Below are positions 52,154 through 63,424 of a stretch of 64,000 nucleotides of DNA, piece after piece (within the stretch, counting starts at the first letter, position 1; each line of letters starts with the position of its first letter). The DNA lies in NCBI RefSeq assembly GCF_000221045.1, contig NC_015856.1, forward strand, positions 3,554,542 to 3,618,541. The letters are read 5' to 3'. A program made the position numbers and the translations under genes. The DNA is from Collimonas fungivorans Ter331. Its GTDB lineage: Bacteria > Pseudomonadota > Gammaproteobacteria > Burkholderiales > Burkholderiaceae_D. Under the pieces are notes generated by a model, which was not told the origin of the DNA, ran no database searches, and saw only the letters and a list, made by a program, of their open reading frames with translations.

Positions 52154-53411
52154 AACGCAATGCCTCAGCAGGTTTCACCCGGGCAGCCCACCAGCTCGGA
52201 TACAGGGTGGCCAGGAAAGCCAGCACCACGGCGACCCCGCCGATGGTCCAGACATCGGGCCAGCGCAGGTCTGACGGCAATTCGGTAATCACATACACGC
52301 TCTTGGGCAGGAACTGCACATGCAGCAGGTTTTCGATGAACGGCACGATGACGTCGATATTCAAGGCCACCAGCACCCCGGCGCCGACGCCGATGGCAGT
52401 GCCGATCAACCCCACCAGCGCGCCCTGGATCATGAAGATCTTCATGATCGAGCCCGGCGATGCGCCCAGGGTACGCAGGATCGCAATGTCAGCCTGCTTG
52501 TCGGTCACCGTCATCACCAGGGTCGACACCAGGTTGAAGGCAGCCACCGCGATGATCAGGGTCAGGATGATGAACATCATGCGTTTCTCGGTCTTGACCG
52601 CGGCGAACCAGTTGCTGTTCTGCTGGGTCCAGTCGCGCAGGTACAGGTTGGGCGGCAGCGTGGTCGCCAGCTGCTGCACGATCTGCGGCGCCTGCAGCAT
52701 GTCGGTGACTTTCAGGCGCACGCCGGACGGCGAATCCTGGCGGAACATCTTTTCCGCGTCGTCCAGGTGGATGAAAGCCAGGGTCGAATCGTATTCGAAA
52801 TGGCCGGCTTCGAAAATCCCGGCCACGGTGAACTGGCGCAGGCGCGGAATCACGCCGGCCGGAGTCACCTGCCCTTGCGCCGCCATCAGCGTCACCTTGT
52901 CGCCGATGCCGACGCTCAAGGCATGCGCCAGCTCTATTCCCAGCACGATATTGAATTCGCCCGGCTTGAGGTCGTTGAAGCTGCCGCGCTTGACCTTGCT
53001 GGCCACGTCCGACACCTTCGGCTCTTCCGCCGGCAGGACGCCGCGCACCGCGACGCCACGCAATACGCCGTCGCGCACCAGCATGGCCTGGGCGTCGACA
53101 TAGGGTGCCGCGCCTATCACTTCCTTGTTCTTGAACGCCTGGCGGGCGACCTCTTCCCAGTTCGGCATGGAACCGGAAGCGTCGAACACCTCGATATGCG
53201 CCAGCACCGACAGCATGCGGTCGCGCACGTCTTTCTGGAAACCGTTCATCACGGACAGCACCACGATCAGCGCCGCCACGCCGAGGGCGATGCCGGCCAT
53301 CGAAATCAGCGAGATGAAGGAAATAAAGCTGTTGCGGCCGCTGCGCTTGCCCGCACGGGTATAGCGAATGCCGACCAGCCACTCAAACGGTAAATTTTTT
53401 AAGATGCTCAA
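52146..53411 (-). CDS. lolC: Lipoprotein-releasing ABC system permease LolC/LolE
   Basis: A 421-residue permease with four spans and a large periplasmic domain after the first (about 45-270), typical of MacB/FtsX-type Lol[33 protein letters not shown] at the start and [30 protein letters not shown] in the cytoplasmic loop. Only one permease gene is present, so it may form homodimers (as LolF-type systems) or pair with a gene elsewhere. Start is TTG 53411 with GGGAG six bases upstream. Confidence 0.94.
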   Translation of the reverse strand: MSILKNLPFEWLVGIRYTRAGKRSGRNSFISFISLISMAGIALGVAALIVVLSVMNGFQKDVRDRMLSVLAHIEVFDASGSMPNWEEVARQAFKNKEVIGAAPYVDAQAMLVRDGVLRGVAVRGVLPAEEPKVSDVASKVKRGSFNDLKPGEFNIVLGIELAHALSVGIGDKVTLMAAQGQVTPAGVIPRLRQFTVAGIFEAGHFEYDSTLAFIHLDDAEKMFRQDSPSGVRLKVTDMLQAPQIVQQLATTLPPNLYLRDWTQQNSNWFAAVKTEKRMMFIILTLIIAVAAFNLVSTLVMTVTDKQADIAILRTLGASPGSIMKIFMIQGALVGLIGTAIGVGAGVLVALNIDVIVPFIENLLHVQFLPKSVYVITELPSDLRWPDVWTIGGVAVVLAFLATLYPSWWAARVKPAEALRYE

Positions 53412-53469
53412 ACAAGGCTCCCGAAATCAGCCCGCAGTTTGCCATAAATTGGCAAACTCACGTTGCTTT

Positions 53470-53635
53470 ACAGTGCAGTACTACGTAAATGAGGGAATCC
53501 CAGAAGTGCTGATTTTTTGTGCCAGGCTAGGCGCAAACCGGAGCGATAGTGGTGCTATCGCGAGGATTTGCAACGACGCATGGTTCAAAAAAGCAGTGCT
53601 TATGGGGTTTCCTCATTTGCGTAGCACTGCACTAT
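53470..53635. repeat. Fold-back, MITE-like imperfect palindrome of about 165 bp
   Basis: Outer arms CAGTGCAGTACTACGTAAATGAGG (53471-53494) and its near-complement CCTCATTTGCGTAGCACTGCACTA (53611-53634) differ at four positions. Inner parts also pair (AAGTGCTGATTTTTTG with CAAAAAAGCAGTGCTT) and the centre is GCGATAG-TGGTG-CTATCGC at 53543-53561. The whole element is symmetric about 53552. It fills most of the 355-bp gap (53412-53766) between lolC and the thioredoxin-like gene. Short open frames cross it, but none has a credible start. Confidence 0.8.
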
Positions 53636-53766
53636 GCCTATGTTCTGATCCTGACAACACTCTATCGTTCAGTCAAAATCGAGGCAGCGCCACCGATTGC
53701 CAAAACGAAATATACTATTCGGTATCCGGGCCGTATCCGTAAAATATCCAACCTGAACAGGATTGC

Positions 53767-54231
53767 ATGATGAAAAAATTCTTCGCCCTCTGCCTGGGAC
53801 TGTTATTGGCGCAGGCAGTAGCCGCCGCCCCGTTGCCCTACGATGAAAAGGCCGACGCCAAGACCGACCTGACTCAGGCGCTGAGCCAGGCCCAGGCCAG
53901 CCACAAGCAGGTGATCCTGGTGTTCGGCGCCAACTGGTGCACCGATTGCCGCGAATTGGACAAGGCGATCCATGGCAAAAGCGCGTCGCTGATCGACGGC
54001 AAATTCATCTTGGTGAAGGTCGATGTCGGCAATTTCGACAAGAATCTCGATGTCGCCCAGTCTTACGGCAACCCGATCAAGAAAGGCATCCCGGCCGCGG
54101 TGCTGCTCAGCCCGGACAACAAGATCCTGTATTCGACCAAGGCCGGCGAGCTGGCTGATGCCCGCCGCATGGGCGAGAACGGCATCTATGACTTCTTCAA
54201 TAAAGAGATCGTAAAACGACAAGGCAGCTAA
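53767..54231 (+). CDS. Exported thioredoxin-like protein (WCTDC)
   Basis: A 154-residue periplasmic thioredoxin-fold protein: signal peptide cleaved near AVAAAP, then VILVFGANWCTDCRELDKAI with Cys 58 and 61 in a CTDC active site and GIPAAVLLSPDNKILYSTKAGELAD (cis-Pro region). The CxDC form is seen in thioredoxin_7/DsbD-gamma-like proteins, often reductases. Start at ATG 53767 or the next codon 53770. It sits alone between the fold-back repeat and a convergent SDR gene. Confidence 0.87.
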   Translation: MMKKFFALCLGLLLAQAVAAAPLPYDEKADAKTDLTQALSQAQASHKQVILVFGANWCTDCRELDKAIHGKSASLIDGKFILVKVDVGNFDKNLDVAQSYGNPIKKGIPAAVLLSPDNKILYSTKAGELADARRMGENGIYDFFNKEIVKRQGS

Positions 54232-54275
54232 GCCTGCGCCCAGCTGCCCCGGTTTCCAGCAATCTCGGCTGCCTT

Positions 54276-55043
54276 TTACTTCGGCGCCAGCCGGATCCCG
54301 CCGTCGAGACGGATCACTTCGCCGTTCAGGTAGACGGTCTCGATAATGGTCTTCACTAATGCCGAGAATTCGGCCGGCTTGCCGAGCCGCGGCGGGAACG
54401 GCACCATTTTCCCGAGCGCGTCCTGCACTTCTGCCGGCATGCCAAGCAGCATCGGCGTTTCCATGATGCCTGGCGCAATCGTCATCACGCGGATGCCGTG
54501 GCGCGACAGTTCGCGCGCCGCCGGCAAGGTCAAGGCCACCACCCCGCCCTTGGACGAGGCGTAAGCGGCCTGGCCGATCTGGCCGTCGAACGCGGCCACC
54601 GAGGCGGTATTGATGATCACGCCGCGCTCGCCATCGGCATTCGGTTCGCCCTTGCTCATCGCATCGGCCGCCAGGCGCATCATGTTGAAGGTGCCGATCA
54701 GGTTGATCTGGATCACCCGCGCAAAATCTTCCAGGCCATGCGGCCCTTCCTTGCCGACGATGCGCTTGGCCGGCGCCACGCCTGCGCAGCTGACCAGCCC
54801 GTGCAAGCCGCCGAACACCGTCAGCGCCGTGTTGACGGCTTCCGCCGCGCTGGCCTCGCTGCACACATCGGTGGCGACAAACCGGGCGTTGGCGCCCAGC
54901 TGCGTCGCCAGTGCGGCGCCGGCTTCCTGGTTGATGTCGGCGATCACCACCCTGGCGCCGCCCTGCACCAACATGGCGGCAGTCGCAGCACCCAGGCCGG
55001 AACCGCCGCCGCTGATCAGGAATACATTATTTTCGATTTGCAT
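54276..55043 (-). CDS. SDR-family dehydrogenase, type II 3-hydroxyacyl-CoA dehydrogenase-like
   Basis: A 255-residue short-chain dehydrogenase: cofactor loop [33 protein letters not shown] (NAD-type acidic Asp), [28 protein letters not shown] (Ser, Tyr, Lys catalytic triad) and PGIMETPML. The [31 protein letters not shown] stretch matches HSD17B10-type 3-hydroxyacyl-CoA dehydrogenases. With the AMP-ligase 14 bp upstream it suggests acyl-CoA oxidation. Confidence 0.9.
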   Translation of the reverse strand: MQIENNVFLISGGGSGLGAATAAMLVQGGARVVIADINQEAGAALATQLGANARFVATDVCSEASAAEAVNTALTVFGGLHGLVSCAGVAPAKRIVGKEGPHGLEDFARVIQINLIGTFNMMRLAADAMSKGEPNADGERGVIINTASVAAFDGQIGQAAYASSKGGVVALTLPAARELSRHGIRVMTIAPGIMETPMLLGMPAEVQDALGKMVPFPPRLGKPAEFSALVKTIIETVYLNGEVIRLDGGIRLAPK

Positions 55044-55057
55044 GGTTTTTCTCTTCT

Positions 55058-56725
55058 TTAAATTTTAGCCTTGGCGATTTCCTGGTTGCGCAAGATGAAG
55101 CGCTGCAGTTTGCCGCTCGGCGTTTTTGGCAGTTCAGTTAAAAATTCGATTTCACGCGGATAAGAATGCGCCGCCAGCCGGTGCTTGACGTATTGCTGCA
55201 GCTCGGCCACCAGTTCCGCACTGGCTTGGTAGCCTGTACTTAAGACGACAAAAGCCTTGACCAGTTCAGTGCGATCGGGATCCGGCTTGCCGACCACCGC
55301 CGCCTCCATCACCGCCGCATGCTCCAGCAACGCGCTTTCGACATCGAACGGGCCTATGCGATAACCGGAGGAGGTAATGATATCGTCGCCGCGCCCGATA
55401 AAGCTGATGCTGCCGTCCTGGTTGGTCTCGACCGTATCGCCGGTGATGTAATAGTCGTCGTCGACGGCATCCTGCCGCCAATAACCCTGGAACCAGAATA
55501 CCGGTGAATTGCGCACATCCACCGCCAGCACCCCCGGCTGTCCCACTCCCAGCTCGTTCCGGTCGTCGTCCAGCACCGCCAGCCGGTAACCGGGCATGGC
55601 AAGGCCGGCCGAACCCATGTGCACCTCGTGCCGCAAGCCATGGTGGTTGCACAACACCATGCCCGTTTCGGTCTGGCCGTAATGATCGTTGATCAGGCAG
55701 TCCAGATGCTGGCGGAACCAGCGGTTCACTTCGGGATTCAGCGGTTCGCCGGCGCTGCTGACGGCGCGCAGCTGGCCCTTGACCGGCCCCGCTGCTTCCG
55801 CACCGCCGGCAATCAGCAACCGGTACGCGGTAGGCGAACCGGCAAGATTGGTGATCTTGTATTTGTCGATGATCCGGTAGGTGCTCTCGACCGTGAACGA
55901 ACCCTCGTAGAAGGTGATCGCGTGGCCCATCAGCATCGGCCCGGTGACGCAATAGTACAAGCCATAGGCCCAACCGGGATCGGCGATATTCCAGAAAGCG
56001 TCTTGCGGCCGCACGTCCATTGCATAGCGCGTATAGACGTAAAAAGCCAGCATCGCCCGCAGCGGCACCGCGACGCCCTTGGCCGGCCCGGTCGTGCCGG
56101 AAGTGAACAGCATGATGAAGGCGTCGTCAGCCTTGCGCATCACCGGCGCAAACTCGCTCGGCTGCTGTTCCAGCTCCGGCCAGAAACCGAAGTCGCCGGC
56201 CGGTGGTGCGGCGGCGACGGTCATGATGGGCGGACAATCCAGCACTTCCTCCAGCTTGTGGCGGTTATCGGCATCGGTAACGATCAGTTTCGCCTCGCTG
56301 GCGGCGACCCGGTATTCAATCGATTTCGAACCGAAGGCGGTGAACAAGGGCTGGTACACCGCGCCGGCGCGCCAGGTGCCGAGGATGGCAACCAGCAGTT
56401 CCGGCGTACGCGGCAGCAATCCGGCGACGCGGTCGCCGGGCTGGACGCCCTGCTGCTTCAGGAAATTGGCGAAGCGCCCCGACAATTCCTTGAGCTGGGC
56501 GAAGGTATAACTGGCGCTGCGGCCATCCTTGCCTTCCCAAAGCAATGCAATGCGACCGGGCGTGGCGTGGCGGTCGCAGCATTCGACACAGGCATTGATG
56601 CCGCTTTGCAGGTTGCCGGACAGCTCGGCGGCGATGCTGTCGGCGCTGAATTCGGCGTAAAACTGGGCATAATCCGGGATGCTTGCGCCCGCGACCGGGG
56701 CATCGGCTGGCAAAGCTGATGACAT
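55058..56725 (-). CDS. AMP-dependent acyl-CoA synthetase
   Basis: A 555-residue adenylate-forming ligase: P-loop [16 protein letters not shown] (about 205), [68 protein letters not shown] and the catalytic Lys in [15 protein letters not shown]. Conserved motifs resemble ACSM-type and benzoate-CoA ligase-like enzymes, but substrate (medium-chain fatty or aryl acid) is not settled. It forms an operon with the SDR gene and is divergent from the AraC gene. Confidence 0.92.
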   Translation of the reverse strand: MSSALPADAPVAGASIPDYAQFYAEFSADSIAAELSGNLQSGINACVECCDRHATPGRIALLWEGKDGRSASYTFAQLKELSGRFANFLKQQGVQPGDRVAGLLPRTPELLVAILGTWRAGAVYQPLFTAFGSKSIEYRVAASEAKLIVTDADNRHKLEEVLDCPPIMTVAAAPPAGDFGFWPELEQQPSEFAPVMRKADDAFIMLFTSGTTGPAKGVAVPLRAMLAFYVYTRYAMDVRPQDAFWNIADPGWAYGLYYCVTGPMLMGHAITFYEGSFTVESTYRIIDKYKITNLAGSPTAYRLLIAGGAEAAGPVKGQLRAVSSAGEPLNPEVNRWFRQHLDCLINDHYGQTETGMVLCNHHGLRHEVHMGSAGLAMPGYRLAVLDDDRNELGVGQPGVLAVDVRNSPVFWFQGYWRQDAVDDDYYITGDTVETNQDGSISFIGRGDDIITSSGYRIGPFDVESALLEHAAVMEAAVVGKPDPDRTELVKAFVVLSTGYQASAELVAELQQYVKHRLAAHSYPREIEFLTELPKTPSGKLQRFILRNQEIAKAKI

Positions 56726-56829
56726 GCGTGTTCTCCTCTTAACCTAAAATGGCAGGCCTGACCGGCTCTTGTTGTTATCAGAAATGGAACGACTGCAGCT
56801 TAGTCTAGGATAATTAGAGACCGACAGCC

Positions 56830-57900
56830 ATGTCAAAAGCGATCAGCAGGCTTGATCGAAATTGCAATACCGAGGCAAATGGACTTATGGAAGACTGGGA
56901 AAAGGGAACGATCGCCATCAGCTTCGTCGATGAAGCGCTGCACAGCATGCGCCAGCGCGGCATGGATACCGAATCGCTGCTGCTGCAGGCCGGCATCGCG
57001 CCGCGCTGGCTGAAAGAACCGCACGCCCGGGTCGCCGCCGCCAACTACGGCCGGCTGTGGTACCTGATCGCGCACGCCATGGACGACGAATTCTTCGGCA
57101 TGGACAGCCATCCGATGCGGGTCGGCAGCTTCAACATGCTGTGCCGCAGCGCCCTGCATAGCGCCAGCCTCGGCAAGGCCCTCGGGCGCATGCTGGATTT
57201 TCTGCGGCTGGTGCTGGACGACATGGCGGCGATGCTTTCCGAACAAGACGGCCTGGCGCGCATCGCCATCAGCGACAGCGGCGATCCGCGCCGCATGTTT
57301 GCCTATGGCACCTTCTTGATGATCGTGCACGGCGTCGGCAGTTGGCTGATCGGACGCCGCATCCAGCTGCTGTCGGCGGATTTCCGCTGCACAGAACCGC
57401 TGGCCAGCCTCGACTACAAGATCCGCTTTTGCGACCAGGCCCGCTTCGGCCAGCCGCAGACCAGCATCGCCTTCGACGCCGCCTGCCTGGCTTTGCCGAT
57501 CGTGCAGAACCAGCGCACGCTGCAAGCTTTCCTGCGCGAGGCGCCCGGCAACCTGCTGGTGAAATACAGCAACCACGACAGCCTGGCGGCGACCATCCGC
57601 CGCCGGCTGCGCCAGCTGCCGCTGACCGAATGGTCGGATTTCGACAGCCTGTCGAAACAACTCAACACACCGGCTTCGACGCTGCGCCGCAAGCTGGGCC
57701 AGGAGGGGCAGTCGTACCAGGCGATCAAGGACAATTTGCGGCGCGACCTGGCGATCAATTACCTGAGCGGCTCCGCCAGGAGCATAGAAGAGATCGCCGT
57801 CAGCCTTGGTTTTGCCGACTCCAGCGCCTTCCACCGGGCTTTCAAGAAATGGACGGGAAGCAGTCCGGGCGAGCATCGGCGAGCTTTGGCGGGGATCTAG
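56830..57900 (+). CDS. AraC-family regulator (arabinose_bd-type sensor)
   Basis: A 356-residue activator: an N-terminal effector domain of the arabinose_bd_2 type (ARVAAANYGRLWYLIAHAMDDEFFGM, PMRVGSFNMLCRSALHSASLGKAL) and a C-terminal double helix-turn-helix (SSTLRRKLGQEGQSYQAIKDNLRRDLA-like, then IEEIAVSLGFADSSAFHRAFKKWTGSSPGEHRR). It is transcribed away from the acyl-CoA ligase/SDR operon and probably controls it. ATG 56830 or 56887 could be the start; neither has a strong ribosome site. Confidence 0.9.
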   Translation: MSKAISRLDRNCNTEANGLMEDWEKGTIAISFVDEALHSMRQRGMDTESLLLQAGIAPRWLKEPHARVAAANYGRLWYLIAHAMDDEFFGMDSHPMRVGSFNMLCRSALHSASLGKALGRMLDFLRLVLDDMAAMLSEQDGLARIAISDSGDPRRMFAYGTFLMIVHGVGSWLIGRRIQLLSADFRCTEPLASLDYKIRFCDQARFGQPQTSIAFDAACLALPIVQNQRTLQAFLREAPGNLLVKYSNHDSLAATIRRRLRQLPLTEWSDFDSLSKQLNTPASTLRRKLGQEGQSYQAIKDNLRRDLAINYLSGSARSIEEIAVSLGFADSSAFHRAFKKWTGSSPGEHRRALAGI

Positions 57901-57901
57901 C

Positions 57902-58822
57902 TTATTTGCGCTTGACCGGGGTGAACACCCGTCCATGTATCGCCGACAGGATCGCCTCCACCGCCGGATGCTTGATCTTGCGCTCATTCGACACCGCATA
58001 AAACTGCTCATGCACCTGGTCCAGTTCGCCGATCAGCACCGCGCCGAATTGTTCCTCGACATCGGCGGCGAGCGCCGACGGCGCCGGAAACAGGCCCAGG
58101 CCGTTGCGGCCGAAGGTGTTCAGCAGCGCATTATCATCGAACTCGCCGACCACATCCGGCCGCAGCTCATGCGCTTCGAACCAGTGGTCAATGCGGCCGC
58201 GGATCACGTTGTTGCGGGTCGGCAGCAACAGAGGCGCGCCGCTAAGGCTGGCCGGGAATTTTGCGCGATAACGCTTGGCCAGCTCCTTGCTGCCGAACAG
58301 CGCGATGTCGCTCTCTCCGAGCAAATGGCTGAATACGCGCAACGCCGCGCCGGAAGGCGCCGGCCGGTCGGTCAGCACCACATCCAGCTTGTGCATGGTG
58401 AGATCGCCCAGCAGCGACTCAAACTTGTCCTCGAAACACACCAGCTTCACCCGCTGCGGCAAGCGCAATGCCGCTTCCAGCAGGCGCGACGAAATCAGCT
58501 TCGGCAGCGAATCCGAAATGCCGACCGCCAGCCGCAAGGTGGGTTCATCGTCGGCAGCGGCAAGCGCTTCCTGCATCTGTTCGCCCAATAAGAAAATCTG
58601 ATCGGCATAACCCAGCGCCAGGCGCCCCGCCTCGGTCAATACCAGGCGCCGGCCCTGCGGCGCCAGCAGCGACTTTCCTACCGCCTGCTCCAGCAGCGAC
58701 AGCTGGGCGCTGACGGTTTGCACCGCCAGCCCCAGGCGTTCGGCGGCGCGGGTGACGCTACCTTCCTTGGCCACCACCCAGAAATAATGCAGGTGGCGAA
58801 AATTCAGTCCAGATGATTTCAT
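57902..58822 (-). CDS. nhaR: LysR-family regulator, NhaR-like
   Basis: A 306-residue regulator with an N-terminal winged helix-turn-helix (LNFRHLHYFWVVAKEGSVTRAAERLGLAVQTVSAQLSLLE), whose form is close to NhaR, and a C-terminal periplasmic-binding-like sensor (LRLAVGISDSLPKLI, DVVLTDRPAPSG, LLLPTRNNVIRGRIDHWF, FGRNGLGLFPAPSAL). In E. coli NhaR responds to sodium and controls nhaA; no nhaA is present here, and the NhaD-type antiporter at 40241 is unlinked. It is convergent with the AraC gene with a single base between stops. Confidence 0.85.
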   Translation of the reverse strand: MKSSGLNFRHLHYFWVVAKEGSVTRAAERLGLAVQTVSAQLSLLEQAVGKSLLAPQGRRLVLTEAGRLALGYADQIFLLGEQMQEALAAADDEPTLRLAVGISDSLPKLISSRLLEAALRLPQRVKLVCFEDKFESLLGDLTMHKLDVVLTDRPAPSGAALRVFSHLLGESDIALFGSKELAKRYRAKFPASLSGAPLLLPTRNNVIRGRIDHWFEAHELRPDVVGEFDDNALLNTFGRNGLGLFPAPSALAADVEEQFGAVLIGELDQVHEQFYAVSNERKIKHPAVEAILSAIHGRVFTPVKRK

Positions 58823-58920
58823 TATTCTGTTTTTCCGAAGTAATTCTTCGATTATCTTCGCTTTTTAAGTTCATGTCGCGGTTATATGATGGTTTCTCCT
58901 GAAACGAACTGGAGTCTTTG

Positions 58921-59283
58921 ATGAAACCGACTATCGCCATCGTTGCTACCAAAGGTGTAAAACTCAGCCGCAGACTGCGCGAGTACGTTAGCCATCGCTT
59001 GAGCCTGGCGCTCGACAGGAAACAATACGGCATCCAGGCCATGAAAGTGCGCATCAGCGACCAGAACGGGCCCAAGGGCGGCATCGACAAGCATTGCCAG
59101 ATCCAGCTGACCTTGCCCGGCTTGCCGACCGTGGTCGTCACCGAAAAAGGAAACGACGTCGCCGCCATGGTCGACCAGGCTGCGCATCGCGCCGCGCAAG
59201 CCATTGACCGCCTGCTGTCAAGGGCCAAATCGATCCGGCATACCAAATACACGGTGCCGACCAGCGAAGCTGCCCTTATCTAA
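58921..59283 (+). CDS. Ribosome hibernation factor, HPF/RaiA-like (S30AE)
   Basis: A 120-residue protein with a RaiA/HPF-like fold: GVKLSRRLREYVSHRLSLALDRKQYGIQAMKVRISDQNGPKGGIDKHCQIQL (strand-helix-strand) and VVVTEKGNDVAAMVDQAAHRAAQAIDRLLSRAKS with basic rRNA-facing helix. ATG 58921 follows TGGAG six bases upstream; the TTG at 58918 is unlikely. It lacks the long C-terminal dimerisation domain. It is divergent from the NhaR-like gene and 17 bp before the BI-1 gene. Confidence 0.85.
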   Translation: MKPTIAIVATKGVKLSRRLREYVSHRLSLALDRKQYGIQAMKVRISDQNGPKGGIDKHCQIQLTLPGLPTVVVTEKGNDVAAMVDQAAHRAAQAIDRLLSRAKSIRHTKYTVPTSEAALI

Positions 59284-59300
59284 TTTTACGAAAGACCATC

Positions 59301-59987
59301 ATGAATAATCGTTACGACACTCTCAGAAACAGCAGCGCCAGGTATGCCGCCACCACGGTGATGGACGGCGCTGCGCGCAAGGTCCTGCGCAACACCTACC
59401 TGCTGCTGTCGCTATGCCTGGGTTTCAGCGCCATCGTCGCCGGCGCCTCGATAGCATTCAGCCTGCCCGCGCCCGGCATCATCATCACCCTGATCGGCTA
59501 TTTCGGCTTGCTGTTCCTGGTCACCAAATACCGTGACCAGGGGCTCGGCGTGGGCCTGGTGTTCGCGCTGACCGGCTTCATGGGCTACACCCTGGGGCCG
59601 ATCGTCAGCCATTACCTGAGTCTGCCCAACGGCGGCTTGACGGTGATGATGGCGCTGGCCGGCACTGCCATCATTTTCCTCGGCATGTCTGCTTATGCGC
59701 TGGTCACCAAGCGTGACCTGTCCTTCATGGGCGGCATGCTGACGGTTGGCGTGCTGGTGGCTTTCGTGGCCGGACTGGCGGCGATCTTCTTCAGCATCCC
59801 GGCCTTGTCGCTGACCGTATCCGCGGTGTTCGTGCTGCTGATGTCGGGCATGATCCTGTTCGAAACCAACAATATCGTGCGCGGCGGCGAGACCAATTAC
59901 GTGATGGCTACCGTCAGTCTGTTCGTCTCGATTTTCAACCTGTTCACCAGCCTGTTGCAGCTGCTGGGATTCGTCAACAAAGAGTAA
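59301..59987 (+). CDS. Bax inhibitor-1/YccA-family membrane protein
   Basis: A 228-residue inner-membrane protein of seven spans after a cytoplasmic N-terminus (RYDTLRNSSARYAATTVMDG). Family features: NTYLLLSLCLGFSAIVAG, the span-6/7 region SGMILFETNNIVRGGETNYVMATVSLFVSIFNLFTSLLQLLG. YccA in E. coli modulates the FtsH protease. ATG 59301 lies 17 bp after the HPF-like stop; co-transcription is likely. Confidence 0.94.
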   Translation: MNNRYDTLRNSSARYAATTVMDGAARKVLRNTYLLLSLCLGFSAIVAGASIAFSLPAPGIIITLIGYFGLLFLVTKYRDQGLGVGLVFALTGFMGYTLGPIVSHYLSLPNGGLTVMMALAGTAIIFLGMSAYALVTKRDLSFMGGMLTVGVLVAFVAGLAAIFFSIPALSLTVSAVFVLLMSGMILFETNNIVRGGETNYVMATVSLFVSIFNLFTSLLQLLGFVNKE

Positions 59988-60047
59988 ACCCGCGATAGGG
60001 CCTGCACGGCCTGCCCGCGTTACGTTTGACTATTATGGAGAAATTTT

Positions 60048-60326
60048 ATGTATTGCCCTGTATGCAAGGAAAAGGAGCTCGTCATGAGCGAGAGGCAGAG
60101 CATCGAGATCGATTACTGCCCCGGTTGCCGCGGCGTCTGGCTGGATCGCGGCGAACTGGACAAGATCATCCAGCAATCAACCCATGAACTGACAAGCGCC
60201 AGGGCGCAGCCGGCTGCTCCGACGCGGCACCAGCCTGAATACCGGCCGGAGCAGCATGGATCGCAGTACAGCGATTACCGCCGGCCGAAAAAGAAAGAGA
60301 GTTTCTGGCAAGAGCTGTTCGACTGA
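60048..60326 (+). CDS. zf-TFIIB-type zinc-ribbon protein
   Basis: A 92-residue protein with a four-Cys zinc ribbon: CPVC (Cys 3 and 6) and CPGC (Cys 24 and 27), followed by RGVWLDRGELDKIIQ, the typical ending of the zf-TFIIB domain. A linker rich in Gln, Pro and Arg and a terminal KKESFWQELFD complete it. ATG 60048 has GGAGAAATTTT upstream. Role unknown; it follows the BI-1 gene by 60 bp and may be co-transcribed with it. Confidence 0.88.
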   Translation: MYCPVCKEKELVMSERQSIEIDYCPGCRGVWLDRGELDKIIQQSTHELTSARAQPAAPTRHQPEYRPEQHGSQYSDYRRPKKKESFWQELFD

Positions 60327-60343
60327 CAGCATTGCATTGAGCG

Positions 60344-60380
60344 GGGGAACAGGATCAGGCATCCTGCTCCCCTTCCTTGT
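60344..60380 (+). terminator. Terminator between the zinc-ribbon gene and maeB
   Basis: GGGGAACAGGAT-CAGGC-ATCCTGCTCCCC, a 12-bp stem with one mismatch, followed by TTCCTTGTTT. It lies 17 bp after the zinc-ribbon stop and ends next to the convergent maeB stop. Confidence 0.7.
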
Positions 60381-62690
<2,310 letters not shown>

Positions 62691-62928
62691 TGATGGTCTC
62701 CTGGATACGCTAATGAAAATTCGGTGGCAGCGACATTATCACAATGTCTATCGATACGGTTTCCCGGCGACCGCTATCTCTGCTGGGGAAGATGCTTTTT
62801 GGAAAGGGAAGTTATCCCGTGGAATCGTGGTTTGCATTGTGCGGCTCATGGCAAATGGTAGACGAATCCGAGGTAACTTGCAGCGTTACCGCAAAAAAAT
62901 CCGATTCAATTTATCCCGCAGCGCCGCA

Positions 62929-62953
62929 TAAAAAAAGCCCGCGCATGCGGGCT
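62929..62953 (-). terminator. Intrinsic terminator of folB
   Basis: AGCCCGC-GCAT-GCGGGCT with an A run on the left, so T7 follows on the minus strand, 34 bp after the folB stop. The remaining 62691-62928 gap holds the maeB promoter region and nothing else recognisable. Confidence 0.85.
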
Positions 62954-62986
62954 TGCCATCGGAAGATTACTGCCATCCTGCCAATC

Positions 62987-63424
62987 TCAGGCTGCGACGC
63001 TGCTTTCCAGCGGCTGCAGCACCAGCAAGGTTTCATAACTCCAGCGCGTCCAGCTGGAAGCCACACCCAGCCGCGCGGTGTTGGGACGAATCTTCGGCTT
63101 GTGGATCGCAACCCGGATTTCATCCAGCATCGGGAATTCGCGGAACGACAAGCTGGCGACTTCCGACGCCAGCGTCTCCAGCAGGCGGGTATGCGGCTTG
63201 GCTTGCAGGAAAGCCGTGATCACGCCGCAGTAATGATCGTAGTCGATCACCGAGGCGGCGTCGTCATCGTGCTGGCCGCCGGTGCGGTAAGACAGCTCTA
63301 TATCCAGCTCCACCGCCTGCGCTTTCTCATGCTCATGCGGATGCAGGCCGACCCGCGTCGTCGTCGACAAGGCTTCGACGAAAATCTGCCAGCGGACGCC
63401 GCTGGCGATACTCTCATTCTTCAT
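62987..63424 (-). CDS. folB: Dihydroneopterin aldolase-like FolB
   Basis: A 145-residue protein of the FolB fold: QIFVEALSTTTRVGLHPHEHEKAQAVELDIEL at the start (Glu of the active site), VIDYDHYCGVITAFLQ, RLLETLASEVASLSF (catalytic Glu) and IRVAIHKPKIRPNTARLGV (catalytic Lys). FolB makes 6-hydroxymethyl-dihydropterin in folate synthesis. ATG 63424 overlaps the upstream gene's stop as ATGA. The upstream partner is a sarcosine oxidase subunit, which uses tetrahydrofolate to capture formaldehyde, so folate supply to sarcosine oxidation is the likely link. Confidence 0.88.
   Translation of the reverse strand: MKNESIASGVRWQIFVEALSTTTRVGLHPHEHEKAQAVELDIELSYRTGGQHDDDAASVIDYDHYCGVITAFLQAKPHTRLLETLASEVASLSFREFPMLDEIRVAIHKPKIRPNTARLGVASSWTRWSYETLLVLQPLESSVAA

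Noticed and set aside
53368-53770. Two short plus-strand open frames across the fold-back element
   Set aside because: No ribosome site, no domain, and they consist mostly of palindromic repeat sequence.
57902-58822. NhaR-like regulator as controller of the NhaD-type antiporter at 40241
   Set aside because: The genes are 16 kb apart with no shared motif seen; the name is kept only for family resemblance.
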